Below are positions 1 to 7,841 of a DNA stretch of 60,227 nt, in pieces (within the stretch, counting starts at the first letter, position 1; the number at the start of each line of letters is the position of its first letter). Under the pieces are notes generated by a model. It saw only the letters and a list, made by a program, of their open reading frames with translations. It was not told the DNA's origin and made no database searches. The stretch is from CAZSMK01 sp964608095 (GTDB lineage: Bacteria > Sumerlaeota > Sumerlaeia > MWCT01 > JAGHBZ01), in contig CAZSMK010000095.1 in assembly GCA_964608095.1 (NCBI GenBank), positions 1 to 60,227 of the forward strand. The letters run 5' to 3'. A program made the position numbers and the translations under genes.

Positions 1-1372
1 GCGTGGTGTAGGAATTCCCCAGATTGTTCTGCGTCATGGCAAAATCCATGGGGAACCGGTCGAGGGTCCTGACCAGAAGCGCCTCCTCATACGCCGCGAT
101 CGCCTTCCTGGAGTTTGCCGCTTTATCCTCAACCTCAGCCAGCGTGCGGTAGCCATTCCCCAGATTGTTCTGCGTCATGGCAAAATCCATGGGGAACCGG
201 TCGAAGGTATACACCCGAAGCGCCTCCTCATACGCTTCTATTGACATATGTAAAAAGTCGGATATTTCTAAAAGAATTTCCCCTGTTTCATATGCATAAT
301 TGCCGATGCGAACTAATTTAACGGCATCATCCCTGAATATGTTTTTTATCTTGTTAATCTCACCAAGTTGCTGAGAAAACGTAAGTTTTTCCCCAAATAC
401 GAATTCAAGATAGGACTGCTCGCTTTGCATCATGTCATTATCAAGTAACAGAATAAAATCCTTATTCTTAAGGGCTTCTATGATTTCACGCCATCTGTAT
501 TGTTCGAGTCTTAAACCGTCAGATTGGCACACTTTTTTTATATCATCCAGGGCGAACGTATATCCTTCCTGTGATAGTCCGGCGTAATAGAGGGATCTCA
601 TTGAATGCAAAAATGTTTTCTGTTCAGCAGTGCATTTATCAAAACGATTTTTCATCTCCCTTAGCCTGATAAAGAGAGAGCCAATGTTATGATCAAATTC
701 CTCCGGTATAGTTGTATTGGTTTTATTTGCAACTTCCCTGGCTTGTTCATCTGTAATCTTTCCAACATCCACATGATTTTTAAATAATGTCGAGACGTCT
801 GATAACTTTTCACATAGCATATCATATTCTGGACCGGTGCGGCAGGTGGCAACAATTGTAAGATTCTTTCGTGCCAGAAACCGCCCAAGCATATCAGAAA
901 ATCCTTTTTCAACTACAAATTTATCAAGGTCGTCCAGAAAGAGAATTTCCCGTTCTGCAGGAATATGTCGAGGAATAAAAAACTCCGAAATTTCTATAAG
1001 TCGTTTGCGAGGAATTATGACTGACCATGCAGGCTTGAGACTTTTAAAGAGCTCATACGCTGCACGCGTCTTACCTGCAAGGGGATCGCCCACAAGTAAA
1101 ACATTGCTGCCTCCTTTTAGTAGTTCTTCAATTTTGTTGTCTATTTCACGTTCATAATAGTAATCATGAAAGTTATATTGTCCAGTTGCCCTGGCATCCA
1201 TTATGTCTTTGGGGGTTAAACGAGAGGTTTTTTTCCATGCAATTCTATATAGTGCGTTGACCTTTTTTCCTCGGATAAACGGTAGTCTAAAAAAACCTAA
1301 AATGGCTCCCAAAATAACTATAATCCCCGCAATGATACCAACAACGAGTCCAATACTTTGTAGATCACCCAT
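1..1372 (-). CDS. Membrane-anchored P-loop NTPase (STAND-like) with C-terminal TPR repeats, partial
   Basis: This leftward frame stays open from an ATG at 1372 (preceded by AAAGGA about 11 nt upstream) to base 1, so the C-terminus lies outside the window; about 457 residues are visible. Residues about 6-28 form one hydrophobic membrane segment. A Walker A motif GDPLAGKT, a Walker B motif ILFLDDLD and a sensor-like TIVATCR follow in the order expected of an AAA/NACHT-type switch ATPase. The last visible part is TPR repeats with a 47-residue period (AYEEAL...FPMDFAMTQNNLGN). Domain order membrane anchor-NTPase-TPR is typical of STAND signalling or defence proteins, in which the repeats sense a ligand; that role is inferred. 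It sits beside restriction genes. What lies beyond the TPRs is unknown. Confidence 0.8.
   Translation of the reverse strand, partial: MGDLQSIGLVVGIIAGIIVILGAILGFFRLPFIRGKKVNALYRIAWKKTSRLTPKDIMDARATGQYNFHDYYYEREIDNKIEELLKGGSNVLLVGDPLAGKTRAAYELFKSLKPAWSVIIPRKRLIEISEFFIPRHIPAEREILFLDDLDKFVVEKGFSDMLGRFLARKNLTIVATCRTGPEYDMLCEKLSDVSTLFKNHVDVGKITDEQAREVANKTNTTIPEEFDHNIGSLFIRLREMKNRFDKCTAEQKTFLHSMRSLYYAGLSQEGYTFALDDIKKVCQSDGLRLEQYRWREIIEALKNKDFILLLDNDMMQSEQSYLEFVFGEKLTFSQQLGEINKIKNIFRDDAVKLVRIGNYAYETGEILLEISDFLHMSIEAYEEALRVYTFDRFPMDFAMTQNNLGNGYRTLAEVEDKAANSRKAIAAYEEALLVRTLDRFPMDFAMTQNNLGNSYTT
14..204. repeat. Near-perfect 141-bp direct repeat inside the TPR region
   Basis: Bases 14-63 and 155-204 are the same 50-nt sequence in direct orientation, spaced 141 bp (47 codons). 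They encode the same part of two consecutive TPR units. Identity at the DNA level, not only the protein level, implies recent duplication or gene conversion; the array probably continues beyond the left edge. Confidence 0.85.
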
Positions 1373-1574
1373 AAGACTGTTCCTTTAAAAGAATAAAAAG
1401 TACATGAAGACTCTCCACTGCTGGAACAATAATATCGAGTTTGTACCATATTCAAAACAACCCTGACAAGTAAATAATAGTATTGGGTAAAAAGCAGGTG
1501 CTCCATAAAAATATGTGAGTTTGAAAGTGTGTTTGAAAAAGGCAATTTCTTGGTAGTTTCTATTATAGAAAGAG

Positions 1575-1820
1575 TCATATCTTATACTCTTCTGCGCAGT
1601 CGTAAATGAGTTGCAGGGTATCGGAGCTTGCTGGCTCGGTGTTTCCTGAATGGAATTCGAGCAGAAGTATGCCCATCGGGCTGTAGATGTCGTAGCCCGC
1701 GTCCGTTTTCTCGATGATGACTATAACGCGTTCCGGTTTCTTTTCCTTTGGGACCGACGTGGCAACAAAAAGCATAAGTGCGAGTATGGCAATAATTAAA
1801 ACAACACTAATTCTTCTCAT
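1575..1820 (-). CDS. Small exported or membrane-anchored protein of unknown function (81 aa)
   Basis: The gene starts at ATG 1820 behind a strong GAGGAGGG ribosome site. Residues 1-22 form a positively charged then hydrophobic segment (MRRISVVLIIAILALMLFVA), a signal peptide or membrane anchor. The remaining 55 or so residues are a short acidic domain containing VIVIIEKTDAGYDIYSPMG. I recognise no family. It lies divergently to the controller gene at 1930 and 203 bp upstream of, and in the same direction as, the membrane NTPase. The C-box region between 1878 and 1912 could therefore influence it as well, but this is inference. Confidence 0.6.
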   Translation of the reverse strand: MRRISVVLIIAILALMLFVATSVPKEKKPERVIVIIEKTDAGYDIYSPMGILLLEFHSGNTEPASSDTLQLIYDCAEEYKI

Positions 1821-1877
1821 GATTTGAGCCCTCCTCTTTTAAGCTTTTTTTGTTCCCCATAGTACGGAAACGATTGT

Positions 1878-1912
1878 TACTTATAGTCTGTCGACTCATA
1901 GTCTGTCAAGTC
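1878..1912 (+). promoter_or_regulatory. Controller-protein operator (double C-box)
   Basis: Two imperfect palindromes of the form (G/T)ACTnnnAGTC lie at 1878-1888 (TACTTATAGTC) and 1893-1903 (GACTCATAGTC), separated by the 4-nt spacer TGTC, with a further AGTC at 1909-1912. This matches the architecture of operators bound by restriction-modification C proteins such as C.Esp1396I: two GACTnnnAGTC-like sites about 4 nt apart directly before the C gene. The ATG of the C gene follows 18 nt after the last half-site with no Shine-Dalgarno sequence, which suggests a leaderless transcript, as known for several C genes. CATAAG at 1912-1917 may be the -10 element. Confidence 0.8.
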
Positions 1913-1929
1913 ATAAGATTATTTCTATT

Positions 1930-2193
1930 ATGAAACGTCGCGGACCGCAAACGCCGGAAGAACTCCTCGGGATGTGTATAAGGCAACGAAGAAACGAACT
2001 CGGTATCTCCCAGGAAGAGCTCGCCCACCGCGCCGGACTTCACCGTACCTACATCGGCGACATCGAACGCGGCAACCGCAACGTCTCTCTCCGCAACCTC
2101 ATCAAACTCGCCAAAGCATTGGATACCACCGTAACCTCGCTACTGAAAGCCTTTGACAAACAAAAATTTGACATACCAGATTGCGATGGATAA
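1930..2193 (+). CDS. XRE-family restriction-modification controller (C) protein
   Basis: This 87-residue protein is almost entirely one helix-turn-helix domain: SQEELAHRAG is the positioning helix and HRTYIGDIERG the recognition helix, followed by SLRNLIKLAKALD. Length and sequence fit C proteins, homodimers that bind C-boxes to activate and then repress their own promoter and a restriction gene. The double C-box immediately upstream supports this strongly. Unusually, no type II endonuclease gene follows: 186 bp downstream is the end of the convergent hsdR gene. The nearest type II system in the window is at 57.9-59.4 kb and shows no C-box. It may control the type I operon, the small exported protein, or genes now lost. 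Confidence 0.85.
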   Translation: MKRRGPQTPEELLGMCIRQRRNELGISQEELAHRAGLHRTYIGDIERGNRNVSLRNLIKLAKALDTTVTSLLKAFDKQKFDIPDCDG

Positions 2194-2379
2194 GACGGTT
2201 AAGCAAAAGGTCAGTGGAGTGATTAAATGACCAGAAATCATTGCCCCCCCTCAAACAATCTGGGATTTAAGCTCCGCCCCTGATAGTTATGGAGCCGATC
2301 CGAAGCCGATGGAGATACAAGGGATGCGAATCTATTTTGCTCTCAACCACCGGATTGGGGGATCTGATTCTGCGTATTT

Positions 2380-5300
2380 TTATCGAACAGAATTATCTTC
2401 TTCTGCATGGACTTGATCGTAGACCTCTTTTAGAAGATGTTGTGTGACGGTTTCCTGAAAATCTTTTTCGTTCATGAATTTGGCGGTTATTTCTTCGTTC
2501 TGATCCATGCGATCAATAAAGAGACCTTCAAGCGCTTTACGAAAAACGTACCCGAAGTTCTCCATGGTATTGGCAATTGCCGCTTGCCGCAGGTTGCTGT
2601 CAGCTACTGCATCTTCTTTGATCGAATCGAAGAAGAGCTGGTCACCCGGCTTGAACTCCGTTCCGAACCTTTCGTTGAGCAAGTCGATCAATTTCGATAA
2701 TTCAATTTCTTCTTTGTGGGCTATTCCAGTTCCCACTTCCGTGGGTCCAGAGACGTTTATTTGCTTATCGGATTCAAGTTGGATAGAGCCATCGCTGATT
2801 TTCTGGAGTCGATAATATTTTAGACTTACTTCATCATCAAAATGGTAAACAGGCCCACGATCTCCTTTCGGGAGTTTCATAAGCAAGAAACGTATATATG
2901 AATAGAGTTTTTCGAGGTCACTGTCGTAGAAAGGAATAATCTGCGATAGGAACGAATAGAGGTTTCGGTATGCAACCAGTGTTGTCCTAAACTCTTCGCG
3001 CTTGTCTTCATCCAACTTTATGAATCTACCAACGGCGGTGTCAATACACGCGTTCATCCGTGTATGATCCGATGCGGTCTGATATTTTTTCGGTTTATAA
3101 AAGACTTTACAAAATTCATCTACTTCAGACTTGAAATAGATCTGTTCAGCGTCGAGTTTTGCTTGAAGTTCATAAAGTTGTCCCGCCTCAGCGCGTTCTC
3201 CGATGAGGGTCTGTTCATAGTAGGGTTGAAACGCTAACAAGATCTCTTCTGGATCGTTTACAAAATCAAGAATAAACGTATCCTCTTTTCCGGGATGAGT
3301 TCGATTGAGCCGTGAGAGAGTCTGAACAGCCTGTATACCTGCCAATCGTTTATCCACATACATTGTATGAAGAAGTGGCTGGTCGAACCCTGTCTGGTAT
3401 TTTTCCGCTACGAGAAGAACCTGGTATTCGTCGGTCGAGAACCGTTCAGGCAATTCCTTTTCTCTGATTTGTTTACCTTTCGAGTCGATGTTCATTTTTG
3501 GTTCTGTGTATTCAAGACCTGGAATATCAGGGTCGATAACGGTTCCCGAAAACGCTACAAGTGTCTTGATTCCCTTATAGGCTTTTTCAGCGATATATCT
3601 GTCAAACGACTGTTTATAGCGAACCGCATGAAGACGGCTTGGTGTCACTACCATTGCTTTAGCCCTGCCGCCAATCTTGTGCATGGTGAAATGGCGAAAA
3701 TGTTCCACCATAACCTCGGTTTTCTGGGCGATATTATGCGGATGCAGACTCATAAAGCGCGCTAAGGCCTTCGCCGCTTTTCGTTTATCAACCTTAGGAT
3801 CGTCCTCGATGGATTTTATCAACCGATAATAGGTCTTGTACGTAGTGTAGTTTCGCAAGACGTCAAGGATGAACCCCTCTTCAATTGCCTGCCGCATAGT
3901 GTAAAGATGAAAAGGCACGGGTTTGCCGTCAGATCCCGGTTGACCGAAGATTTCAAGTGTCTTATATTTCGGCGTTGCAGTGAACGCAAAGAAGCTAATG
4001 TTCGGCTGTTTACCACGTTTTAGAATGGTTTTGACAATTTCTTCCTCAAAGTCCGGCAACCCGTGCTCTTGAATGTATTTTCTGGCTTCTTCTTTCACGG
4101 CAGCCTCTGCCAAAACACCCTTGAGTTCGGTTGCCGATTCACCGCCCTGGGAGCTGTGCGCCTCGTCTATAATAACCGCGTACCTTCGCTTTGGAAGTGT
4201 CCCGATCTTCTCGGTCACAAATGGAAACTTTTGAAGCGTGGTGATCACAATAGGCACGCCACTCAACAGCGCCTCCGCAAGTTGCGTGGAATCTTTGTCG
4301 ATCTTCTGAACCACTCCCTGCTTATGATCGAACTGGTAAATCGTGTTCTGGAGCTGCTGATCGAGAACGACACGGTCTGTAACCACTACCACAGAGTCGT
4401 ATACTTTTTCGTCTTTCTGGTTATGCAAACTCGACAGGCGGTACGCGAGCCATGCTATGGAGTTTGATTTACCGCTCCCCGCAGAGTGCTGCACAAGATA
4501 GTTGGTCCCGGACGTCTCGTTACGAGCGGCGGCGATGAGGTTTCTCACACAACCAAGCTGATGGTACCGGGGAAAAATCATAATTTCCCGCTCGATCTTT
4601 TTTTTCCCGAGTTTCTTTTCCTCGATCTGGAGATTAATAAACCGCGCAAGGATGTCAAGAAAACTGTGACGCTCGAGCACTTCTTCCCACAGATAAGAGG
4701 TTCTGTACCCCTCAGGATTCTCCGGGTTTCCTGCTCCACCCGCAAATCCCTTGTTAAAGGGAAGAAACCGGGTCTTGTTTCCCGAAAGACGAGTCGTCAT
4801 GTACACTTCTTCAGTATCAACCACAAAATGAACGAGCGTTCGTTTCTTGAACTGGAAGATTAGATCTATGGGATCGCGGTCGTGTTTATACTGCCACACC
4901 GCGTTACGCCATGTTTGTCCTGACATTGGATTTTTGAGCTCGATTGTCACAACCGGGATACCGTTAAGGGCAAGAGTTACGTCAAGGCTGTTGTTATGTT
5001 TTGCTGAATACTTGAGTTGCCGTGTTATCGTGAGCCTGTTGGCGTCGTAGAGTCGTTGCGTATCTGGATTGAGCCCGCTTGCCGGTGCAAAATAGGCAAC
5101 ACGAAAGAGTTTCCCAAAACATTTGAACCCATGACGCAGAACCTTTAAACATCCCTCATGTTCGGAATTAAGGGCGCGGCATAAATCGTTTAATAATGTT
5201 TCTTCCGCTTTGTCCTTCTGGATATTGACCAGATACTGCCATTCTTTGGGCTGGGTCGCCTGAATGAATGAGATTACGTCCTGAGTAAACAATCCCCGTA

Positions 5301-5403
5301 TAGGATCGAAGGCGTTCCGATTGCCTTTTTCATACCCGCCGCATGAAACGAGATACTCCTCGATGGCAGTTTCAAAGGCAAATTCGGTGTGTGAACCCGG
5401 CAT
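2380..5403 (-). CDS. hsdR: Type I restriction enzyme, R (motor/nuclease) subunit
   Basis: I place the start at ATG 5403 (MPGSHTEFAF) because GGAGG precedes it; a longer in-frame start at 5478 would run through a tandem repeat. The 1007-residue product has the HsdR layout. An N-terminal nuclease domain carries D141, E155 and K157 in LDVTLALNGIPVVTIELKN (PD-ExK). SF2 translocase motifs follow: HSAGSGKS (306-313), IIDEAH (411-416) and FTATP (474-478). A C-terminal region for assembly with HsdM/HsdS completes it. It cleaves unmodified DNA after ATP-driven translocation. It is the last gene of the leftward operon hsdM-ATPase-hsdS-fic-hsdR and appears intact. Confidence 0.95.
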   Translation of the reverse strand: MPGSHTEFAFETAIEEYLVSCGGYEKGNRNAFDPIRGLFTQDVISFIQATQPKEWQYLVNIQKDKAEETLLNDLCRALNSEHEGCLKVLRHGFKCFGKLFRVAYFAPASGLNPDTQRLYDANRLTITRQLKYSAKHNNSLDVTLALNGIPVVTIELKNPMSGQTWRNAVWQYKHDRDPIDLIFQFKKRTLVHFVVDTEEVYMTTRLSGNKTRFLPFNKGFAGGAGNPENPEGYRTSYLWEEVLERHSFLDILARFINLQIEEKKLGKKKIEREIMIFPRYHQLGCVRNLIAAARNETSGTNYLVQHSAGSGKSNSIAWLAYRLSSLHNQKDEKVYDSVVVVTDRVVLDQQLQNTIYQFDHKQGVVQKIDKDSTQLAEALLSGVPIVITTLQKFPFVTEKIGTLPKRRYAVIIDEAHSSQGGESATELKGVLAEAAVKEEARKYIQEHGLPDFEEEIVKTILKRGKQPNISFFAFTATPKYKTLEIFGQPGSDGKPVPFHLYTMRQAIEEGFILDVLRNYTTYKTYYRLIKSIEDDPKVDKRKAAKALARFMSLHPHNIAQKTEVMVEHFRHFTMHKIGGRAKAMVVTPSRLHAVRYKQSFDRYIAEKAYKGIKTLVAFSGTVIDPDIPGLEYTEPKMNIDSKGKQIREKELPERFSTDEYQVLLVAEKYQTGFDQPLLHTMYVDKRLAGIQAVQTLSRLNRTHPGKEDTFILDFVNDPEEILLAFQPYYEQTLIGERAEAGQLYELQAKLDAEQIYFKSEVDEFCKVFYKPKKYQTASDHTRMNACIDTAVGRFIKLDEDKREEFRTTLVAYRNLYSFLSQIIPFYDSDLEKLYSYIRFLLMKLPKGDRGPVYHFDDEVSLKYYRLQKISDGSIQLESDKQINVSGPTEVGTGIAHKEEIELSKLIDLLNERFGTEFKPGDQLFFDSIKEDAVADSNLRQAAIANTMENFGYVFRKALEGLFIDRMDQNEEITAKFMNEKDFQETVTQHLLKEVYDQVHAEEDNSVR

Positions 5404-5448
5404 CAGGTTACCTCCCTGTCCGCGCCGCGATGGTCGCGACAGACAAGT

Positions 5449-5516
5449 GTCGTAAGCTGTGTCGCAAGTTTGTCGCAAGCCGTGTCGTAAGTTTGTCGTA
5501 AGTTTGTCGCAAGTTT
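5449..5516. repeat. Six tandem 11-12 bp repeats at the fic-hsdR junction
   Basis: Units on the + strand are GTCGTAAGCTGT, GTCGCAAGTTT, GTCGCAAGCCGT, GTCGTAAGTTT, GTCGTAAGTTT and GTCGCAAGTTT. They begin at the fic stop codon (5515-5517) and end about 45 bp before the hsdR start. On the minus strand one frame remains open across the array, so unit gain or loss (11 is not a multiple of 3) could alter the fic C-terminus or the fic-hsdR spacing. Confidence 0.85.
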
Positions 5517-6573
5517 ATGGCTTCCCCTTTGGTCCAGGTATATACTGCAGACGATTTGTCGATCCCACAGCCACCAGTAGTTCCTTATCAACGAGGTACT
5601 TAAGATCGCGCTGCAGAGTCCGGCGATTGATATCCGGAAATAGGCCCTCGTAATCCTGGATTGTCAGTCTACCGTGCTCCATCACATGGCAAAGCGCCCT
5701 GATTTGGCGTTCTGATAGATCATGCTTCCTTGCGAGGATATCTCCTTTGATTGCCCACTTCCCTCGTTGGCTAACCTCGCGCAGTTGTGTCGACAGTCCC
5801 TCTACAAAGTATTCCAACCAGCCAGTCAAATCCATGCCCTTATCGCGTACACCCTGAATCGCCTCATAGAATGAGACTCGATCCCTGTCATAGTACTCGC
5901 TGATTGTAAACAGTCGTTTGAAGTCATACCCGGCCCGGTAGAGGTATAGAGTTGAGAGTAATCTCGACGTCCGCCCATTGCCGTCCAGGAATGGATGGAT
6001 GTGGACAAGCTGGAACTGCGCAATGCCGCTGATAAGGACAGGATGTAACTGGCCCGGCGCATTGAGCCACGCAACCATCTCCTTCATCAGTACTGATACC
6101 TCGCGGGCGGGAGGCGGAGTGTAAATTACCTGACCCGTTGCTGAATTGACCACATAATTCTGCACCTTGCGGTATTTACCCGGAGTTGCATTGCCGCCGC
6201 GCACTCCCTCAACCAGCCGTTTGTGAATCTCACGAATCAGCCCTTCAGTAATCGGAGAACCACTTTCCAGGTACTCTGAAACAAACTCAAAAGCCCGGCG
6301 GTAGTTCAGAAGTTCCCGGGCATCGTCAGGATCAGCGTCAGGCACTGTTTCACCCGCCAGCAGCCGCTCAGATTGTTCCAGTGTAAGGTGTGTACCCTCA
6401 ATGTGCGTCGTGTGGTGCGCTTCGAGGACCAACGCCCGTTCGCCCATAGCTCGTACCCAGTCCTCGGACAAAGTTGCCGCATCTAGAAATCCCCGTGCAC
6501 GCTCGATCCGCGTTAGACCGTCCGTGATGGTGTCAGTAATCGTATACTGAGGCTTGAAACCGCGTTTGACCAT
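5515..6573 (-). CDS. Fic-domain protein (putative AMP-transferase)
   Basis: The start is ATG 6573, which overlaps the hsdS stop (TGATG) and has GGAGG at the right distance; 352 residues. The Fic active-site motif HPFLDGNGR is at 193-201 and is intact, with the catalytic His193. An N-terminal inhibitory-type motif T55-xxx-E59-G60 (TTHIEG) suggests an autoinhibited class II Fic enzyme. Residues about 280-352 resemble a winged helix (SERQIRALCHVMEHG...NRRTLQRDLKYLVDKELL). Fic proteins usually transfer AMP from ATP to target hydroxyls. Fic genes embedded in type I restriction operons are a recurrent arrangement; the target is unknown. Confidence 0.92.
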   Translation of the reverse strand: MVKRGFKPQYTITDTITDGLTRIERARGFLDAATLSEDWVRAMGERALVLEAHHTTHIEGTHLTLEQSERLLAGETVPDADPDDARELLNYRRAFEFVSEYLESGSPITEGLIREIHKRLVEGVRGGNATPGKYRKVQNYVVNSATGQVIYTPPPAREVSVLMKEMVAWLNAPGQLHPVLISGIAQFQLVHIHPFLDGNGRTSRLLSTLYLYRAGYDFKRLFTISEYYDRDRVSFYEAIQGVRDKGMDLTGWLEYFVEGLSTQLREVSQRGKWAIKGDILARKHDLSERQIRALCHVMEHGRLTIQDYEGLFPDINRRTLQRDLKYLVDKELLVAVGSTNRLQYIPGPKGKP

Positions 6574-7841
6574 CACGACACCTCCTTACGTACATCAATT
6601 TTGCCCGTAACAGCTGCAGAAATTAATGCCGTGCGGTATTCACGCAACATTTCAATAGATCGTTGAACCTTTTCGATTAATTTATCAATCCGACTCGTCT
6701 CGCAATCGAGAAATATGCATAAATTTTTTTGAATCTCAGTTTTGGGGATGGGAATTTGTAAATCATGAATGTAATTGCGGTTCAAAGTTCCTACAGCGGT
6801 TCCTTCACTGAGATATTTCACATCGAGAGATTTGAGCAAATAAAAGGCAAACTTAGGGATAGCACGTCGAAATTCTTTAACATAAAGTGCGGTATTATGA
6901 GCCCAATAATCCATTTCTACATAATTTACCTCTCCAACACTTCCGCTTCTTCCAATAGTGACACCAGGACCTTTTGTAGTAAAATGATTATGGTACCCAA
7001 TGCAACCATTGGAACCAAATACAGGATATTTTCCTTCACAGAATTCTGTTGTGGGAAGATCATAACCTCTCTGTAACAACAAAGCATATTTGAACCGTAC
7101 TTTTCCCCAATGCTCCGGAATCTTGCCCAGCCATTCGATTCCGGACTCTTTCATTTTGTAGGAAGGTTTTTGGACTCGATAGGTGATGGTGCCGTTTTCC
7201 TTTTCGATCTTTTTGACCTCCATCTTACCGGTTACTACATGACTGATGAGTGAGGCGCGCTTTTCCTTCAGCAGCTCAATCTGCCGCTGCTTCTTCTCAA
7301 TCAACTTATCTATCCGCCCCGTCTCACGATCGAGGAATGAGGCGATGGAGCGCTGTTCTATTTTGGATGGTACTGGTAGTGTCATTGAAGATACTTCATC
7401 AACAGATACCGCCTCATAAGTTGAGCCAGTTGCTATACTCCAGAGTTCATGACGTGTAACAAATGAAAGATACCATGCATATTCATTAAATAAATTCTGA
7501 TTATCGGGTACTATTGCACACAAACCTCGCCCTATTCCATATTCTTGATCTGCAATATTAACAGCTCCAACTGGTGCTCTAACAGAGATTAGAATTGAAT
7601 TTTGTGGTGCACTTTTTGGAGGATTATCACAATAAAAACGCGGATTTGGGTATACAGAACCGAATTCGGCATTACCTTGAAGAAATGGCTGTAATTCTTC
7701 ATCGAAAGTATACTTGTCAGAACTTGGAGATTGACCCATTTTTGTGTGGGCTACAAATTTCAGTCGTATAATGTCCCAGTGATCTGGGATTTCTCCCAGC
7801 CATTCAATCCCGGAATCTTTGTATCGATCATAGCGTTTCAT
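6573..7841 (-). CDS. hsdS: Type I restriction enzyme, S (specificity) subunit
   Basis: The 422-residue protein has the HsdS two-fold plan. Target-recognition domain 1 starts at SGIEWLGEIPDHW and is followed by a conserved helical spacer (FLDRETGRIDKLIEKKQRQI). Target-recognition domain 2 starts at SGIEWLGKIPEHW and is followed by a second spacer (FLDCETSRIDKLIEKVQRSI). The two recognition domains are dissimilar, predicting a bipartite asymmetric DNA target. The start overlaps the stop of the upstream ATPase gene (ATGA) and its stop overlaps fic, so translation is coupled. It directs both methylation by HsdM and restriction by HsdR. The recognition sequence cannot be read from the sequence alone. 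Confidence 0.95.
   Translation of the reverse strand: MKRYDRYKDSGIEWLGEIPDHWDIIRLKFVAHTKMGQSPSSDKYTFDEELQPFLQGNAEFGSVYPNPRFYCDNPPKSAPQNSILISVRAPVGAVNIADQEYGIGRGLCAIVPDNQNLFNEYAWYLSFVTRHELWSIATGSTYEAVSVDEVSSMTLPVPSKIEQRSIASFLDRETGRIDKLIEKKQRQIELLKEKRASLISHVVTGKMEVKKIEKENGTITYRVQKPSYKMKESGIEWLGKIPEHWGKVRFKYALLLQRGYDLPTTEFCEGKYPVFGSNGCIGYHNHFTTKGPGVTIGRSGSVGEVNYVEMDYWAHNTALYVKEFRRAIPKFAFYLLKSLDVKYLSEGTAVGTLNRNYIHDLQIPIPKTEIQKNLCIFLDCETSRIDKLIEKVQRSIEMLREYRTALISAAVTGKIDVRKEVS

Noticed and set aside
1318..1578. 86-codon minus-strand frame before the membrane NTPase
   Set aside because: It overlaps the start of the better supported NTPase frame, has no ribosome site and a non-protein-like composition.
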